DNA from: Bagarius yarrelli | Taxonomy: Eukaryota > Chordata > Actinopteri > Siluriformes > Sisoridae | Assembly: GCA_005784505.1 (NCBI GenBank) | Contig: VCAZ01000288.1 | Location: 1 to 64,000 of the forward strand | Direction: 5' to 3' | DNA: 64,000 bases | In this document: in pieces, positions 61,901-63,339 of the stretch | How the letters are laid out: each line of letters starts with the position of its first letter | How positions within the stretch are numbered: the first letter of the stretch is position 1 | Position numbers and translations under genes: made by a program | The notes under the pieces: generated by a model | Databases searched by the model: none | What the model was told of the DNA's origin: nothing | Seen by the model: only the letters and a program-made list of their open reading frames with translations

Positions 61901-62625
61901 TTGTAGACTGGATACACCTTACATGTGCCCTATGTAGTGCACTTGCGCACTTACACCTAACCAAAACATTATGTCTATTTGAGATTCTGGCTTTAAAACA
62001 GATTATGATCTTTTACACTAGATAGGGAGTATAAAGTCTTTGAGAAATGTAGTACACGTAGTTATACATAAATGCAAGTCTTCCTATATATTAAAACTAG
62101 AAATAGTAGTGACCTTACACCCTATATAGTGCACTTATAGCCTGGTTATATTTGGAAATTAACCCTATACAGCAGATGCGCATCCAATTGAAGTCTTAAC
62201 TTATGATATTCCCTATGTAGTGCCCTTATACACTATGTGTATTTGGGATGCAGCCTATTAAGACCATGCACTTTCAGCCAAAGCTTTGCGTTGGTAGTGT
62301 TTGAATGGTAGTAATAGTAATCCTACGCACAGATCACCTGCAATACAAACACAAAAATCATATCTTGTGAAGCTACACACCCTATGTAGTGCACTTACGT
62401 AGGGAGCAAGGGTGCATTTGAGACTTGAGTTAAGTGCATTAGGGAAATGTCTAAAGGAGGAACCTGTATAGTGATTAAACTGTCTTTTATTTATATAAGT
62501 GCACTATTTAAGACTTGACATAATGAGTGTGCAGACTTATTCAAGACCACATTATGGTAATAAGTGTGTGTGTGTGTAGGAGTGTGTGTACTTCTCTGCC
62601 ACTCACCTTTCTTCCTGACCGGCAT
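932..62625 (-). CDS. dlg1: DLG1/SAP97 MAGUK scaffold gene (split, 3' end missing)
   Basis: This span covers a multi-exon gene whose exons are listed separately. DLG1 is a membrane-associated scaffold. It clusters receptors and ion channels at synapses and epithelial junctions and helps set cell polarity. Order seen: L27 (about residues 4-60), proline-rich linker, PDZ1, PDZ2, PDZ3, SH3, hook and GK-like domain. All three PDZ domains keep the GLGF loop and a histidine at the start of helix B ([24 protein letters not shown]), which is typical of class I PDZs that bind S/T-X-hydrophobic C-termini. The MPVRKK start, the [20 protein letters not shown] block and the I2/I3 hook exons favour DLG1 over its paralogs. 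Fish often keep two dlg1 copies, and I cannot say which one this is. Five frame disruptions occur in the 3' half (see findings). About 55-60 C-terminal residues lie outside the window. Confidence 0.96.
1042..1910 (-). other. dlg1: dlg1 GK intron with a SINE
   Basis: AT-rich intron carrying one plus-orientation SINE (1545-1700). Confidence 0.85.
1545..1700 (+). mobile_element. SINE copy
   Basis: 'tgctaattggtaaattggggttcaaaac' (B-box region), 'ctgctgggcccctgagcaatgcacttaacccc' and the tail 'cactctggataagggcgtcagccaaat', the standard teleost SINE tail. Confidence 0.85.
1911..2084 (-). CDS. dlg1: dlg1 GK core exon, one extra base at donor
   Basis: A long conserved GK stretch from [18 protein letters not shown] through [18 protein letters not shown] to [18 protein letters not shown]. 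Tyrosines and acidic residues of the GMP/phospho-Ser binding lobe are present. The next exon needs phase 0, but the only GT donor (GTACGA) follows AAT G, leaving one extra G; joining gives GGG TAA, a stop. The acceptor is CTCTCAG. Confidence 0.93.
2183..2286 (-). CDS. dlg1: dlg1 GK domain exon, two extra bases and a stop
   Basis: Encodes [19 protein letters not shown], then shifts; the other frame continues [12 protein letters not shown]. The exon is 104 nt where 102 is expected. The bases GATGATCTCTGATCTCGG look like GATGATCTGATCTCGG with an extra CT, and the native frame meets TGA at once. The region corresponds to the degenerate P-loop of the GK domain (GPMKDR), which in MAGUKs binds phosphopeptides rather than nucleotides. 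Donor C|GTGAGT. Confidence 0.9.
2428..2478 (-). CDS. dlg1: dlg1 GK lead-in exon
   Basis: Fifty-one nt, phase 1 on both sides, encoding [16 protein letters not shown]. This carries the last SH3 strand (YVLSYEPV), which in MAGUKs crosses over to complete the SH3 fold next to GK. Acceptor TTTTCAG, donor G|GTGAGA. Confidence 0.94.
2479..3564 (-). other. dlg1: dlg1 intron
   Basis: AT-rich with the (GA)n run. A 113-codon plus-strand open frame at 2547-2888 is unconserved and lies in the intron. Confidence 0.75.
3176..3236. repeat. (GA)n microsatellite
   Basis: About 28 GA units in the intron between the 3565 and 2478 exons. Confidence 0.97.
3565..3606 (-). CDS. dlg1: dlg1 hook-GK linker exon ([13 protein letters not shown])
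   Basis: Forty-two nt, phase 1 on both sides: AG completes Lys (after I3) or Gln (after I2), then [13 protein letters not shown] and C. It matches the DLG1 acidic, Ser-rich segment before GK exactly. Acceptor TTTCAG, donor C|GTAAGT. Confidence 0.94.
3950..4235 (+). mobile_element. Dispersed fish repeat ('gtggcttcgtgtttagcactg' type)
   Basis: Has the common fish-genome order 'cacggtggctt..gtttagcactgttgc', 'aagaaggtctcaggttc', 'ttgggtttactccaggtactccc' and 'gatggactggtgacctgttcagg', ending near 'caatggatgga'. Probably a SINE-like family member. Confidence 0.7.
4263..4440 (+). mobile_element. SINE copy
   Basis: tRNA-like head 'gtagtgcagtggttaaggtgttgg', the 'ctgggctcctgagcaggggcccttaacccc' middle and a 'tagacactttgtttaggggcatatgcca'-like tail. 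Confidence 0.8.
4991..5024 (-). CDS. dlg1: dlg1 alternative hook insert I3
   Basis: A 34-nt microexon, phase 0 to phase 1, encoding [11 protein letters not shown] plus the first base of Lys. It aligns with the SAP97 I3 insert (same length, x-x-P-x-D-x-x-SKG-x-K). I3 binds protein 4.1/ezrin-type partners and directs DLG1 to lateral membranes. The acceptor (CAACAG) has a weak pyrimidine tract; the donor is A|GTAAGT. Transcripts using I3 avoid the I2 frame break. Confidence 0.78.
5276..5376 (-). CDS. dlg1: dlg1 alternative hook insert I2, one extra base
   Basis: Encodes [20 protein letters not shown], then after a one-base shift [10 protein letters not shown], matching the SAP97 I2 insert. I2 is basic and has been linked to nuclear targeting. 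It is 101 nt, one more than needed; the extra A lies in AAGAAACAAGG. The acceptor is a CAGCAG tandem and the donor is C|GTAAGT, phase 1, which rebuilds CAG (Gln) with the next exon. It is mutually exclusive with I3 by phase logic. Confidence 0.88.
6100..6174. repeat. (AC)n microsatellite
   Basis: About 37 uninterrupted AC units in the intron before the hook inserts. Confidence 0.98.
6405..6990. repeat. Degenerate minisatellite, unit about 33-36 bp
   Basis: Repeated units like 'ctaccctaaaatttaataatgaagctaaa' run in tandem with many changes, for example near 6480-6690 and again at 6858-6980. The array is interrupted by the foldback element at 6694-6852. Confidence 0.75.
6694..6852. mobile_element. 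hAT-type foldback miniature element
   Basis: A 159-bp element with CAGGGGTG at the left and CACCCCTG at the right. The two arms are inverted copies (gagtttagctccaac / gttggagataaactc). The flanking octamers ctcaaaac and ctctaatc match at 6 of 8 positions, fitting an aged 8-bp hAT target duplication. This is a common teleost repeat. Confidence 0.85.
7150..7217 (-). CDS. dlg1: dlg1 hook exon, one extra base
   Basis: The exon starts RVEKKE and, after a one-base shift, continues [16 protein letters not shown]. It is 68 nt long; 67 would keep the frame. The extra base is an A in the run GGAAAAGGG (about 7198-7201 on the plus strand as tttt). This basic segment binds calmodulin in DLG proteins and precedes the alternative hook inserts. 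Without the extra base it would end in phase 0 at GGG|GTAAGT, as required for I2/I3. Confidence 0.88.
7610..7789 (-). CDS. dlg1: dlg1 SH3 domain exon
   Basis: A 180-nt exon, phase 2 on both sides, with [37 protein letters not shown] and MGVIPSKRR. These are the ALYDY-like, WW and exit-strand motifs of the MAGUK SH3, which packs against GK. One extra Gly appears at the start (R-G-A-V-F where relatives have R-A-L/M-F). Donor AG|GTCAGG. Confidence 0.96.
8203..8317 (-). CDS. dlg1: dlg1 pre-SH3 exon
   Basis: A 115-nt exon, phase 1 to phase 2, encoding [18 protein letters not shown], then [16 protein letters not shown]. It links PDZ3 to SH3 and begins the first SH3 strand (KRSLYVR). Immediately before its TTGCAG acceptor the transcript has 31 UG repeats instead of a normal pyrimidine tract. 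Donor AG|GTACGA. Confidence 0.96.
8323..8384. repeat. (AC)31 microsatellite against the 8317 acceptor
   Basis: Thirty-one AC units on the plus strand, equal to (UG)31 in dlg1 pre-mRNA, ending only five bases before the splice junction (…UGUUGCAG|exon). Confidence 0.98.
8385..9784 (-). other. dlg1: dlg1 intron sequence, nothing assigned
   Basis: AT-rich sequence between the (AC)31 tract and the short-form candidate exon. No exon or clear element was seen. Confidence 0.6.
9785..9837 (-). CDS. Candidate first exon of an SH3-GK short form
   Basis: An ATG at 9837 opens 17 codons ([17 protein letters not shown]) that run into CT|GTAAGT, a strong donor, leaving phase 2. The first downstream exon that accepts phase 2 is the SH3 exon at 7610-7789 (skipping 8203-8317), which would give a PDZ-less SH3-GK protein. 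Without splicing the frame ends at once at the TAA in the donor. The stretch up to about 10030 is more GC- and pyrimidine-rich than its surroundings, with a TTTATTTAAGG TATA-like motif near 10050. Weak but coherent evidence. Confidence 0.3.
9838..11103 (-). other. dlg1: dlg1 intron, possible internal promoter and SINE
   Basis: The part from 9838 to about 10060 is pyrimidine/GC-richer on the plus strand and may be the leader of the short-form candidate exon. A SINE lies at 10270-10412. Nothing else was recognised. Confidence 0.55.
10270..10412 (+). mobile_element. SINE copy, 5' truncated
   Basis: 'ggactgctgatcggaaggtcatgagttcaag' then 'gttgggccctcaagaaaggccctta' and a tail with 'gtatctgccaaatgcc', the typical fish SINE tail. 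Confidence 0.8.
11104..11206 (-). CDS. dlg1: dlg1 PDZ3 second half
   Basis: A 103-nt exon, phase 0 to phase 1, encoding [34 protein letters not shown]. It includes the PDZ3 alpha-B helix with the class I histidine (HEQAA). Acceptor CGCTGCAG, donor G|GTGAGT. The frame is intact. Confidence 0.96.
11864..12018 (-). CDS. dlg1: dlg1 PDZ3 first half (frame broken at 3' end)
   Basis: Phase-2 start gives [17 protein letters not shown], then [15 protein letters not shown] and [14 protein letters not shown]. This is the canonical PDZ3 core of DLG proteins. The exon should end in phase 0 with a residue such as Ser before the next exon's VNGVDL. Here, after GAC CGC, the bases CATTTCT precede the only plausible donors (GTATTC at 11863, or GTACGT at 11856), and neither restores frame. 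Relative to the family this is a net +1 or -2 change. The exon end given uses the GTATTC donor and is uncertain. Confidence 0.85.
12019..14628 (-). other. dlg1: dlg1 intron before PDZ3
   Basis: Contains a purine-rich tract with (GA)n at 13260-13312 and AG-rich sequence on to about 13550, and another tract at 14340-14560. A short open stretch near 13575-13629 was considered as an exon and rejected. AT-rich elsewhere. Confidence 0.8.
14629..14755 (-). CDS. dlg1: dlg1 PDZ2-PDZ3 linker exon
   Basis: A 127-nt exon, phase 1 to phase 2. It begins [16 protein letters not shown], continues with Ser/Pro-rich sequence ([10 protein letters not shown]) and ends QGDDDMLR before REPRK of PDZ3. The xxHVxNH and (R)(F/Y)SP motifs match the DLG1/2 linker, a known phosphorylated region. 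The acceptor is CCCCTCAG and the donor is AG|GTAGCT. Confidence 0.92.
14756..16118 (-). other. dlg1: dlg1 intron between PDZ2 and linker exons
   Basis: Contains two related blocks of degenerate ATCC/CCAT-rich sequence (about 14838-15060 and 15540-16000), sharing the phrase atagcccaaacctac. No exon was seen. Confidence 0.75.
16119..16263 (-). CDS. dlg1: dlg1 PDZ2 second half
   Basis: A 145-nt exon, phase 0 to phase 1, with [18 protein letters not shown], the [10 protein letters not shown] strand and FAPPDVTN. The alpha-B histidine (HESAV) is kept. The acceptor is ATGGTAG with a poor pyrimidine tract; the donor is T|GTAAGT. Confidence 0.95.
16344..16480 (-). CDS. dlg1: dlg1 PDZ2 first half
   Basis: A 137-nt exon, phase 1 to phase 0, encoding [33 protein letters not shown] and QIGDKLLA. 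This is the highly conserved GLGF/beta-2/beta-3 core of PDZ2. Donor GCT|GTAAGT. Upstream in the transcript lies a CU-rich tract of roughly 200 nt. Confidence 0.97.
16490..16730. repeat. Purine-rich tract (CU-rich on transcript) upstream of PDZ2 exon
   Basis: Mostly A and G on the plus strand, with (GA)n at 16645-16671, so the dlg1 transcript is CU-rich right up to the acceptor of the exon at 16344-16480. Confidence 0.9.
17443..17612 (-). CDS. dlg1: dlg1 PDZ1 second half and PDZ1-PDZ2 link
   Basis: A 170-nt exon, phase 2 to phase 1, running from [18 protein letters not shown] through the alpha-B helix [12 protein letters not shown] to [18 protein letters not shown] and KGPK. The PDZ1 alpha-B histidine is present (class I). 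The exon ends at the Gly that opens the PDZ2 GLGF loop. The short PDZ1-PDZ2 link is typical of DLG tandems, which bind Kv1 and NMDA receptor tails. Donor G|GTATGG. Confidence 0.96.
18180..18730. repeat. Dispersed fish repeat (tactatatagtagg type)
   Basis: Rich in 'agtatgtactaac', 'ctactatatagtaggc' and 'gtagtatg' motifs. Related patches occur at 33370-33520 and 44860-45000. Probably a non-autonomous DNA element family. Confidence 0.5.
18801..18925 (-). CDS. dlg1: dlg1 PDZ1 first half
   Basis: A 125-nt exon, phase 0 to phase 2, with [16 protein letters not shown], a beta-strand [12 protein letters not shown] and DGRL. It carries the GLGF carboxylate-binding loop of PDZ1. The first codon is GCA (Ala), where DLG proteins normally have Gly before NSGLGF. 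The acceptor is TTCAG and the donor is AG|GTGAGT. Confidence 0.96.
19070..19205 (+). mobile_element. SINE copy
   Basis: tRNA-like head 'gtgtagcttagtggttaaagtgttgg' with B-box-like 'gtgcaagttcaaatcacagg' and the family's 'taatccccaactgatcagctgta' middle. Confidence 0.75.
20708..20758 (-). CDS. dlg1: dlg1 exon leading into PDZ1
   Basis: Fifty-one nt, 17 codons, phase 0, reading [17 protein letters not shown]. It encodes the first beta strand of PDZ1 (YEEITLER). Acceptor CCTGCAG and donor AGG|GTGAGT. Confidence 0.95.
22215..22268 (-). CDS. dlg1: dlg1 insert I1B exon ([14 protein letters not shown])
   Basis: Fifty-four nt, 18 codons, phase 0 on both sides, reading [18 protein letters not shown]. 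This matches the I1B/constitutive linker exon of DLG1 and DLG2. Acceptor TCGTCCAG, donor TAT|GTAAGT. It is the first exon downstream of all the alternative starts that does not need to be skipped. Confidence 0.93.
22678..22773 (-). CDS. dlg1: dlg1 alternative insert I1A (proline-rich)
   Basis: A 96-nt, 32-codon phase-0 exon starting [18 protein letters not shown] and continuing [11 protein letters not shown]. It matches the I1A insert of SAP97, which has the same VIPV-P-PAE core. The proline-rich I1 inserts lie between L27 and PDZ1 and are known to bind SH3 domains and affect multimerisation. The acceptor is a CAGCAG tandem, giving an optional extra Gln. The donor CAG|GTCTTT is weak, as expected for a regulated exon. 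A (GA)n tract on the transcript strand starts about 64 nt upstream. Confidence 0.85.
22837..22934. repeat. (CT)n microsatellite near I1A
   Basis: CT repeats broken by two TCTTCT interruptions. On the dlg1 transcript this is a purine (GA)n tract that begins about 64 nt upstream of the I1A acceptor. Confidence 0.97.
23272..23331. repeat. (AT)n microsatellite
   Basis: About 30 uninterrupted AT units. Confidence 0.98.
24341..24598 (-). mobile_element. tRNA-headed SINE copy
   Basis: The minus-strand head is GGTGGCTCAAATGGTTAAGG, with a B-box-like CTGGGTTCAAGCCCC, a GAGCAAGACCCTTAACTCC middle and a tail complementary to 'attcattgtcattgtgcaaggtac'. Longer than the related copy at 56164. Confidence 0.85.
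24920..25240 (-). CDS. dlg1: Candidate alternative first exon, 107 residues (MTTYQSG)
   Basis: One hundred and seven open codons from ATG at 25240 to donor AAG|GTATGT, phase 0, with no other gene nearby. It begins [18 protein letters not shown], has a Gln/Pro/Val-rich middle (about residues 33-48), a basic stretch near [12 protein letters not shown] and ends VWNSVAYEK. The KST-K-N...W...YE pattern weakly recalls the end of the DLG3 first exon. It could splice to I1A, I1B or the pre-PDZ1 exon, giving an L27-less form. Most likely an alternative first coding exon. Confidence 0.65.
25241..27683 (-). other. dlg1: dlg1 intron between two alternative first exons
   Basis: AT-rich. The part next to 25240 should contain the leader and promoter of the MTTYQSG exon. 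No repeat or exon that I can name. Confidence 0.6.
27684..27908 (-). CDS. dlg1: dlg1 alternative first exon (MNYIFGG type)
   Basis: Seventy-five codons from ATG at 27908 to donor CAG|GTAAGA, phase 0. It begins [18 protein letters not shown] and later has [11 protein letters not shown]. This closely resembles a known alternative first exon of the DLG2 (PSD-93) gene, which has the same [17 protein letters not shown] pattern and PSRWxQI motif. Its presence here suggests the promoter and exon predate the split of DLG1 and DLG2. It would skip L27 and join the proline-rich/PDZ1 exons. An extra Met codon sits directly upstream at 27911. Confidence 0.8.
30741..30830 (-). CDS. dlg1: Candidate alternative first exon, basic 30-residue start
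   Basis: Thirty codons from an ATG at 30830 to a perfect GTAAGT donor, phase 0. The peptide starts [16 protein letters not shown] and continues into an Arg/Lys/His-rich tail ([11 protein letters not shown]). A positively charged amphipathic N-terminus could bind acidic membrane lipids; that is inference. An upstream in-frame ATG at 30881 would add 17 residues. The phase fits the downstream I1A/I1B exons. I do not firmly recognise this peptide, so the call rests on context, donor strength and the pattern of sister exons. Confidence 0.6.
32276..32362 (-). CDS. Candidate cassette exon, 29 codons, Pro/Ser-rich
   Basis: An 87-nt phase-0/phase-0 open stretch behind a strong pyrimidine tract and CTGTAG acceptor, with donor CAG|GTAATA. 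It encodes [18 protein letters not shown] then a Ser/Pro-rich tail ending PYQ. It lies in the linker-region intron between the exon at 35664 and the I1A/I1B exons. The Pro-rich character resembles the I1A insert, but I1A itself is at 22678-22773, so this is a separate and unrecognised exon candidate. Local GC is higher than in the flanking intron. Confidence 0.5.
34655..34960. mobile_element. MITE-like repeat, copy 1
   Basis: Begins gtagggctgggtaacacg and shares 'cagctt...agtatagtt(c/a)att(a)acaaa...aaaagctgt(c/t)c(g/a)tttggt(g/a)ta' with sequence at 54305-54510. Interrupted by a 33-base poly-A run. Confidence 0.5.
35664..35828 (-). CDS. dlg1: dlg1 common linker exon before PDZ1
   Basis: A 165-nt exon, exactly 55 codons, phase 0 on both sides. 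It runs from [16 protein letters not shown] to [15 protein letters not shown] and matches the conserved K-Y-x-x-x-D-E-D...ENVHG(Y/F)V segment shared by DLG1 and DLG2. Both the L27 and the CxC starts feed into this exon. Acceptor TTCACAG, donor AAG|GTAAAG. Frame is intact. Confidence 0.96.
41713..43128. mobile_element. Miniature element with GGGCTGTGCA ends, carrying an insertion
   Basis: The left end is GGGCTGTGCAG and the right end is the inverse CTGCACAGCCC type (tattgcacagccct). Both ends continue with matching CAATCATAATT-like sequence. The Tc1-like element below lies 88 bases inside the left end. Boundaries are by eye. Confidence 0.5.
41801..42180. mobile_element. Non-autonomous Tc1/mariner-like element
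   Basis: A 380-bp element flanked by TA on both sides. The inverted ends start CAGTGC(A/C)TTGAAAAA and extend about 65-75 bases to the ACAACCACAAA motif. TA target duplications and CAGT ends fit Tc1/mariner. The internal 'gagctgcaaaaatgcacagctcaggtg' block is a remnant of a longer fish transposon; no transposase frame survives. Confidence 0.8.
43398..43460 (-). CDS. dlg1: dlg1 alternative first exon, CxC palmitoylation form
   Basis: A 21-codon alternative first exon starting [13 protein letters not shown] and ending MFGCK, with donor AAG|GTGGGT in phase 0. Paired cysteines at residues 3 and 5 are the palmitoylation signal of alpha-type PSD-95/PSD-93/SAP97 isoforms, and a near-identical start occurs in paralogous DLG2. 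Splicing to the exon at 35664-35828 replaces the L27 domain with a lipid anchor for synaptic membranes. The reading frame stays open upstream for 64 more codons (to 43652) through a Gly/Arg-rich, GC-rich stretch, but the family start is MLCHCK. Confidence 0.92.
43461..44180 (-). promoter_or_regulatory. dlg1: Likely 5'UTR/promoter of the CxC isoform
   Basis: This GC-rich block lies upstream of the CxC first exon. On the gene strand it is rich in (GGA/GGC)-type triplets between 43540 and 43640, followed by purine/pyrimidine-skewed sequence and a (GT)n run near 44097-44122. Its composition stands out from the AT-rich intron around it and fits an internal promoter with a long leader. No TATA box or transcription start could be fixed by eye. 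Confidence 0.5.
44781..44821. repeat. Exact 21-bp tandem duplication
   Basis: The unit tagcagaaagcaaggacatg plus one base occurs twice in a row without mismatch, which suggests a recent slippage or duplication event. Confidence 0.9.
46840..46962 (-). mobile_element. SINE copy, minus orientation
   Basis: A 'tcaggggcccagcagtgacagcttgaacccacaatcttg...accactgagcggcc' segment, the reverse of the tRNA-type head and middle used by the other copies in this window. Confidence 0.6.
50901..50972 (-). CDS. Candidate cassette exon, 24 codons, unrecognised
   Basis: A 72-nt stretch open in phase 0, between AATCTCAG (acceptor, with a CTAAT branch-like motif just upstream) and a perfect GTAAGT donor. It encodes [17 protein letters not shown] followed by SSSEPDR, an amphipathic helix-like segment. 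It lies in the intron between two phase-0 exon ends, so inclusion would add 24 residues to the linker after L27 without shifting frame. I do not recognise the peptide from any DLG protein. The evidence is splice signals, phase and openness only. Confidence 0.45.
52360..52526 (-). CDS. dlg1: dlg1 exon 3, end of L27 and linker
   Basis: A 167-nt exon (phase 1 to phase 0). It completes L27 with [13 protein letters not shown] and continues into a Ser/Pro/Thr-rich linker ending in SISTSIE. The cumulative coding length to its end is exactly 106 codons. The acceptor is TTCTGACAG and the donor is GAG|GTAGGA. It ends in phase 0, like the alternative CxC first exon, so either can join the exon at 35664-35828. 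Confidence 0.95.
54290..55060. mobile_element. MITE-like repeat, copy 2
   Basis: Related to the block at 34655-34960 and ends at 'tttatcggcccagcccca', the inverse of a GGGCTGGGC terminus. Probably a non-autonomous DNA element with such ends. Confidence 0.45.
56164..56360 (-). mobile_element. tRNA-headed SINE copy
   Basis: On the minus strand the head reads GTGGCTCAAATGGTTAAGG, like a tRNA A-box, followed by a B-box-like segment and a GAGCAAGACCCTTAACCC middle. It is nearly identical over about 190 bases to the copy at 24341-24598, with a short internal deletion of the 'gcccctgga' segment. Confidence 0.8.
56780..57182. repeat. (TCTA)n/(TA)n satellite, about 400 bp
   Basis: A complex run of TATC, TATATATC and TA units, partly self-complementary because TCTATA and TATAGA blocks both occur near 57015-57110. 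No coding content. Confidence 0.95.
58847..58919. repeat. (AAT)n-(ATT)n inverted trinucleotide repeat
   Basis: A TAA/AAT run switches directly into ATT/TTA, forming a near-perfect palindrome that could fold as a hairpin or cruciform. Confidence 0.9.
60155..60235 (+). mobile_element. SINE head fragment
   Basis: A tRNA-like head (gcaggtggtagtttagaggttta) with a B-box-like 'gatcatgggtttaaatgcc'. It is truncated at its 3' side. Confidence 0.5.
60677..60808 (-). CDS. dlg1: dlg1 exon 2, L27 domain
   Basis: A 132-nt exon (phase 1 in, phase 1 out) encoding most of the L27 domain, about residues 7-50, from [16 protein letters not shown] to [11 protein letters not shown]. The family's helical pattern is clear. 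L27 domains form heteromeric helical bundles; in DLG1 this one binds partners such as CASK and MPP proteins and mediates self-association. The acceptor is CCTTCAG and the donor is G|GTAACT. Frame and length are intact. Confidence 0.96.
60809..62606 (-). other. dlg1: dlg1 intron 1
   Basis: This intron separates MPVRKK from the L27 exon. Its right half carries several spaced copies of a CCCTATGTAGTGCACTT-like motif (see repeat entry). No other coding signal was seen. Confidence 0.85.
61322..62400. repeat. Cluster of CCCTATGTAGTGCACTT-type repeats
   Basis: Copies or close variants begin at about 61322, 61652, 61928, 62120, 62211 and 62380, several followed by a 'ttgggatgcagcctattaag'-like segment. 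This looks like a degenerate dispersed or tandem fish repeat built from one short unit. Confidence 0.6.
62607..62625 (-). CDS. dlg1: dlg1 exon 1, L27-form start (MPVRKK)
   Basis: Start codon of the L27 (beta-type) isoform. The exon reads ATG CCG GTC AGG AAG AAA G and is followed by a consensus GTGAGT donor, leaving phase 1. MPVRK is the known amino end of vertebrate DLG1. The short basic start joins directly to the L27 domain in the next exon, which restores an aspartate codon across the junction. The exon sits just inside a GC-rich promoter region. Confidence 0.93.
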
Positions 62626-63303
62626 GGTCGGTTCGGTTAAGCTCCCAAAGTGTCAGGCGGTTAACTTACAATCCTTCGACATGAAATCCGAGTGTAAACA
62701 TGCATATGAGTTGCAAGGATATGTTTAAAAACCGAGTCCGAGTTTGTGCGTCGTCCAGGTTCGGGTCGGGCTAAGCGTCACTCGGCTAAGCTCGGCTAAG
62801 CGTCACTTTTTTAAACCTGACAGCGGCGGAAAAGGGAAGCCGGGACGGTCCAAATCTTCAGCTCCTTCAAAGACGTGTTTCCATTCAAAACATGCATTTA
62901 AACTGTGTTTAACCTGCACTTGAAATCATTCTGTCTGTATTTCTACGCTGCCTGGATTGTTTAGGAAAAAAGTAAACGTGTCGTGGTCAGTAGTGGAAAG
63001 CTGTCTCCAAAAACAGAAAAAAACAACACCGCCAAACAGTCTCCCAACATATGCGATTTAAATACGCACTTTTTCTAAAACAGGACGTGTTTTCTAAACT
63101 TTAAAATACACCAATATTTTTTTTGTTTAATCGTCTTCTGCAAAGCGTCAAACTTCTGTCGTTATCCCCTCCTCCTCCTCCTCCTGTTTTCCCCCTTCTT
63201 CTTCCCCCTATGTGTCACAAATTCCAAACTTTCCACCAAGATGGCGTCCCGGGGCTGGGAGACGGTCACGTGACCGCGGAACCTTCGCCTTGGCCGCCCA
63301 ATC
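62626..63303. promoter_or_regulatory. GC-rich, probably bidirectional promoter
   Basis: This block lies upstream of the L27 start and is much richer in CpG than the rest of the window. It contains tandem CTCGGCTAAG and GCTAAGCGTCACT copies (62770-62810), CTCCTC triplets (63167-63185), a CAAGATGGCG YY1-type motif at 63237-63246, the palindrome GTCACGTGAC (USF/TFE-type E-box) at 63265-63274 and a CCAAT box at 63298-63302. YY1, E-box and CCAAT motifs together are typical of housekeeping, often divergent, promoters. The left part should hold the dlg1 5'UTR on the minus strand. Confidence 0.7.
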
Positions 63304-63339
63304 ATGGCGGTGAACTACCTTCAGCTCGGCATGGGGAAG
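63304..63339 (+). CDS. Possible first coding exon of a divergent gene
   Basis: ATG at 63304 in a strong Kozak setting (A at -3, G at +4) opens 12 codons, MAVNYLQLGMGK, followed by AAG|GTGAGA, a consensus donor in phase 0. It sits about 680 bases from the dlg1 start in head-to-head orientation inside the CpG-rich promoter. An in-frame upstream ATG at 63241 begins a 10-codon frame that stops at TGA, so it could act as a uORF or lie outside the transcript. I do not recognise the peptide. The rest of such a gene would lie beyond the right edge. Confidence 0.4.
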
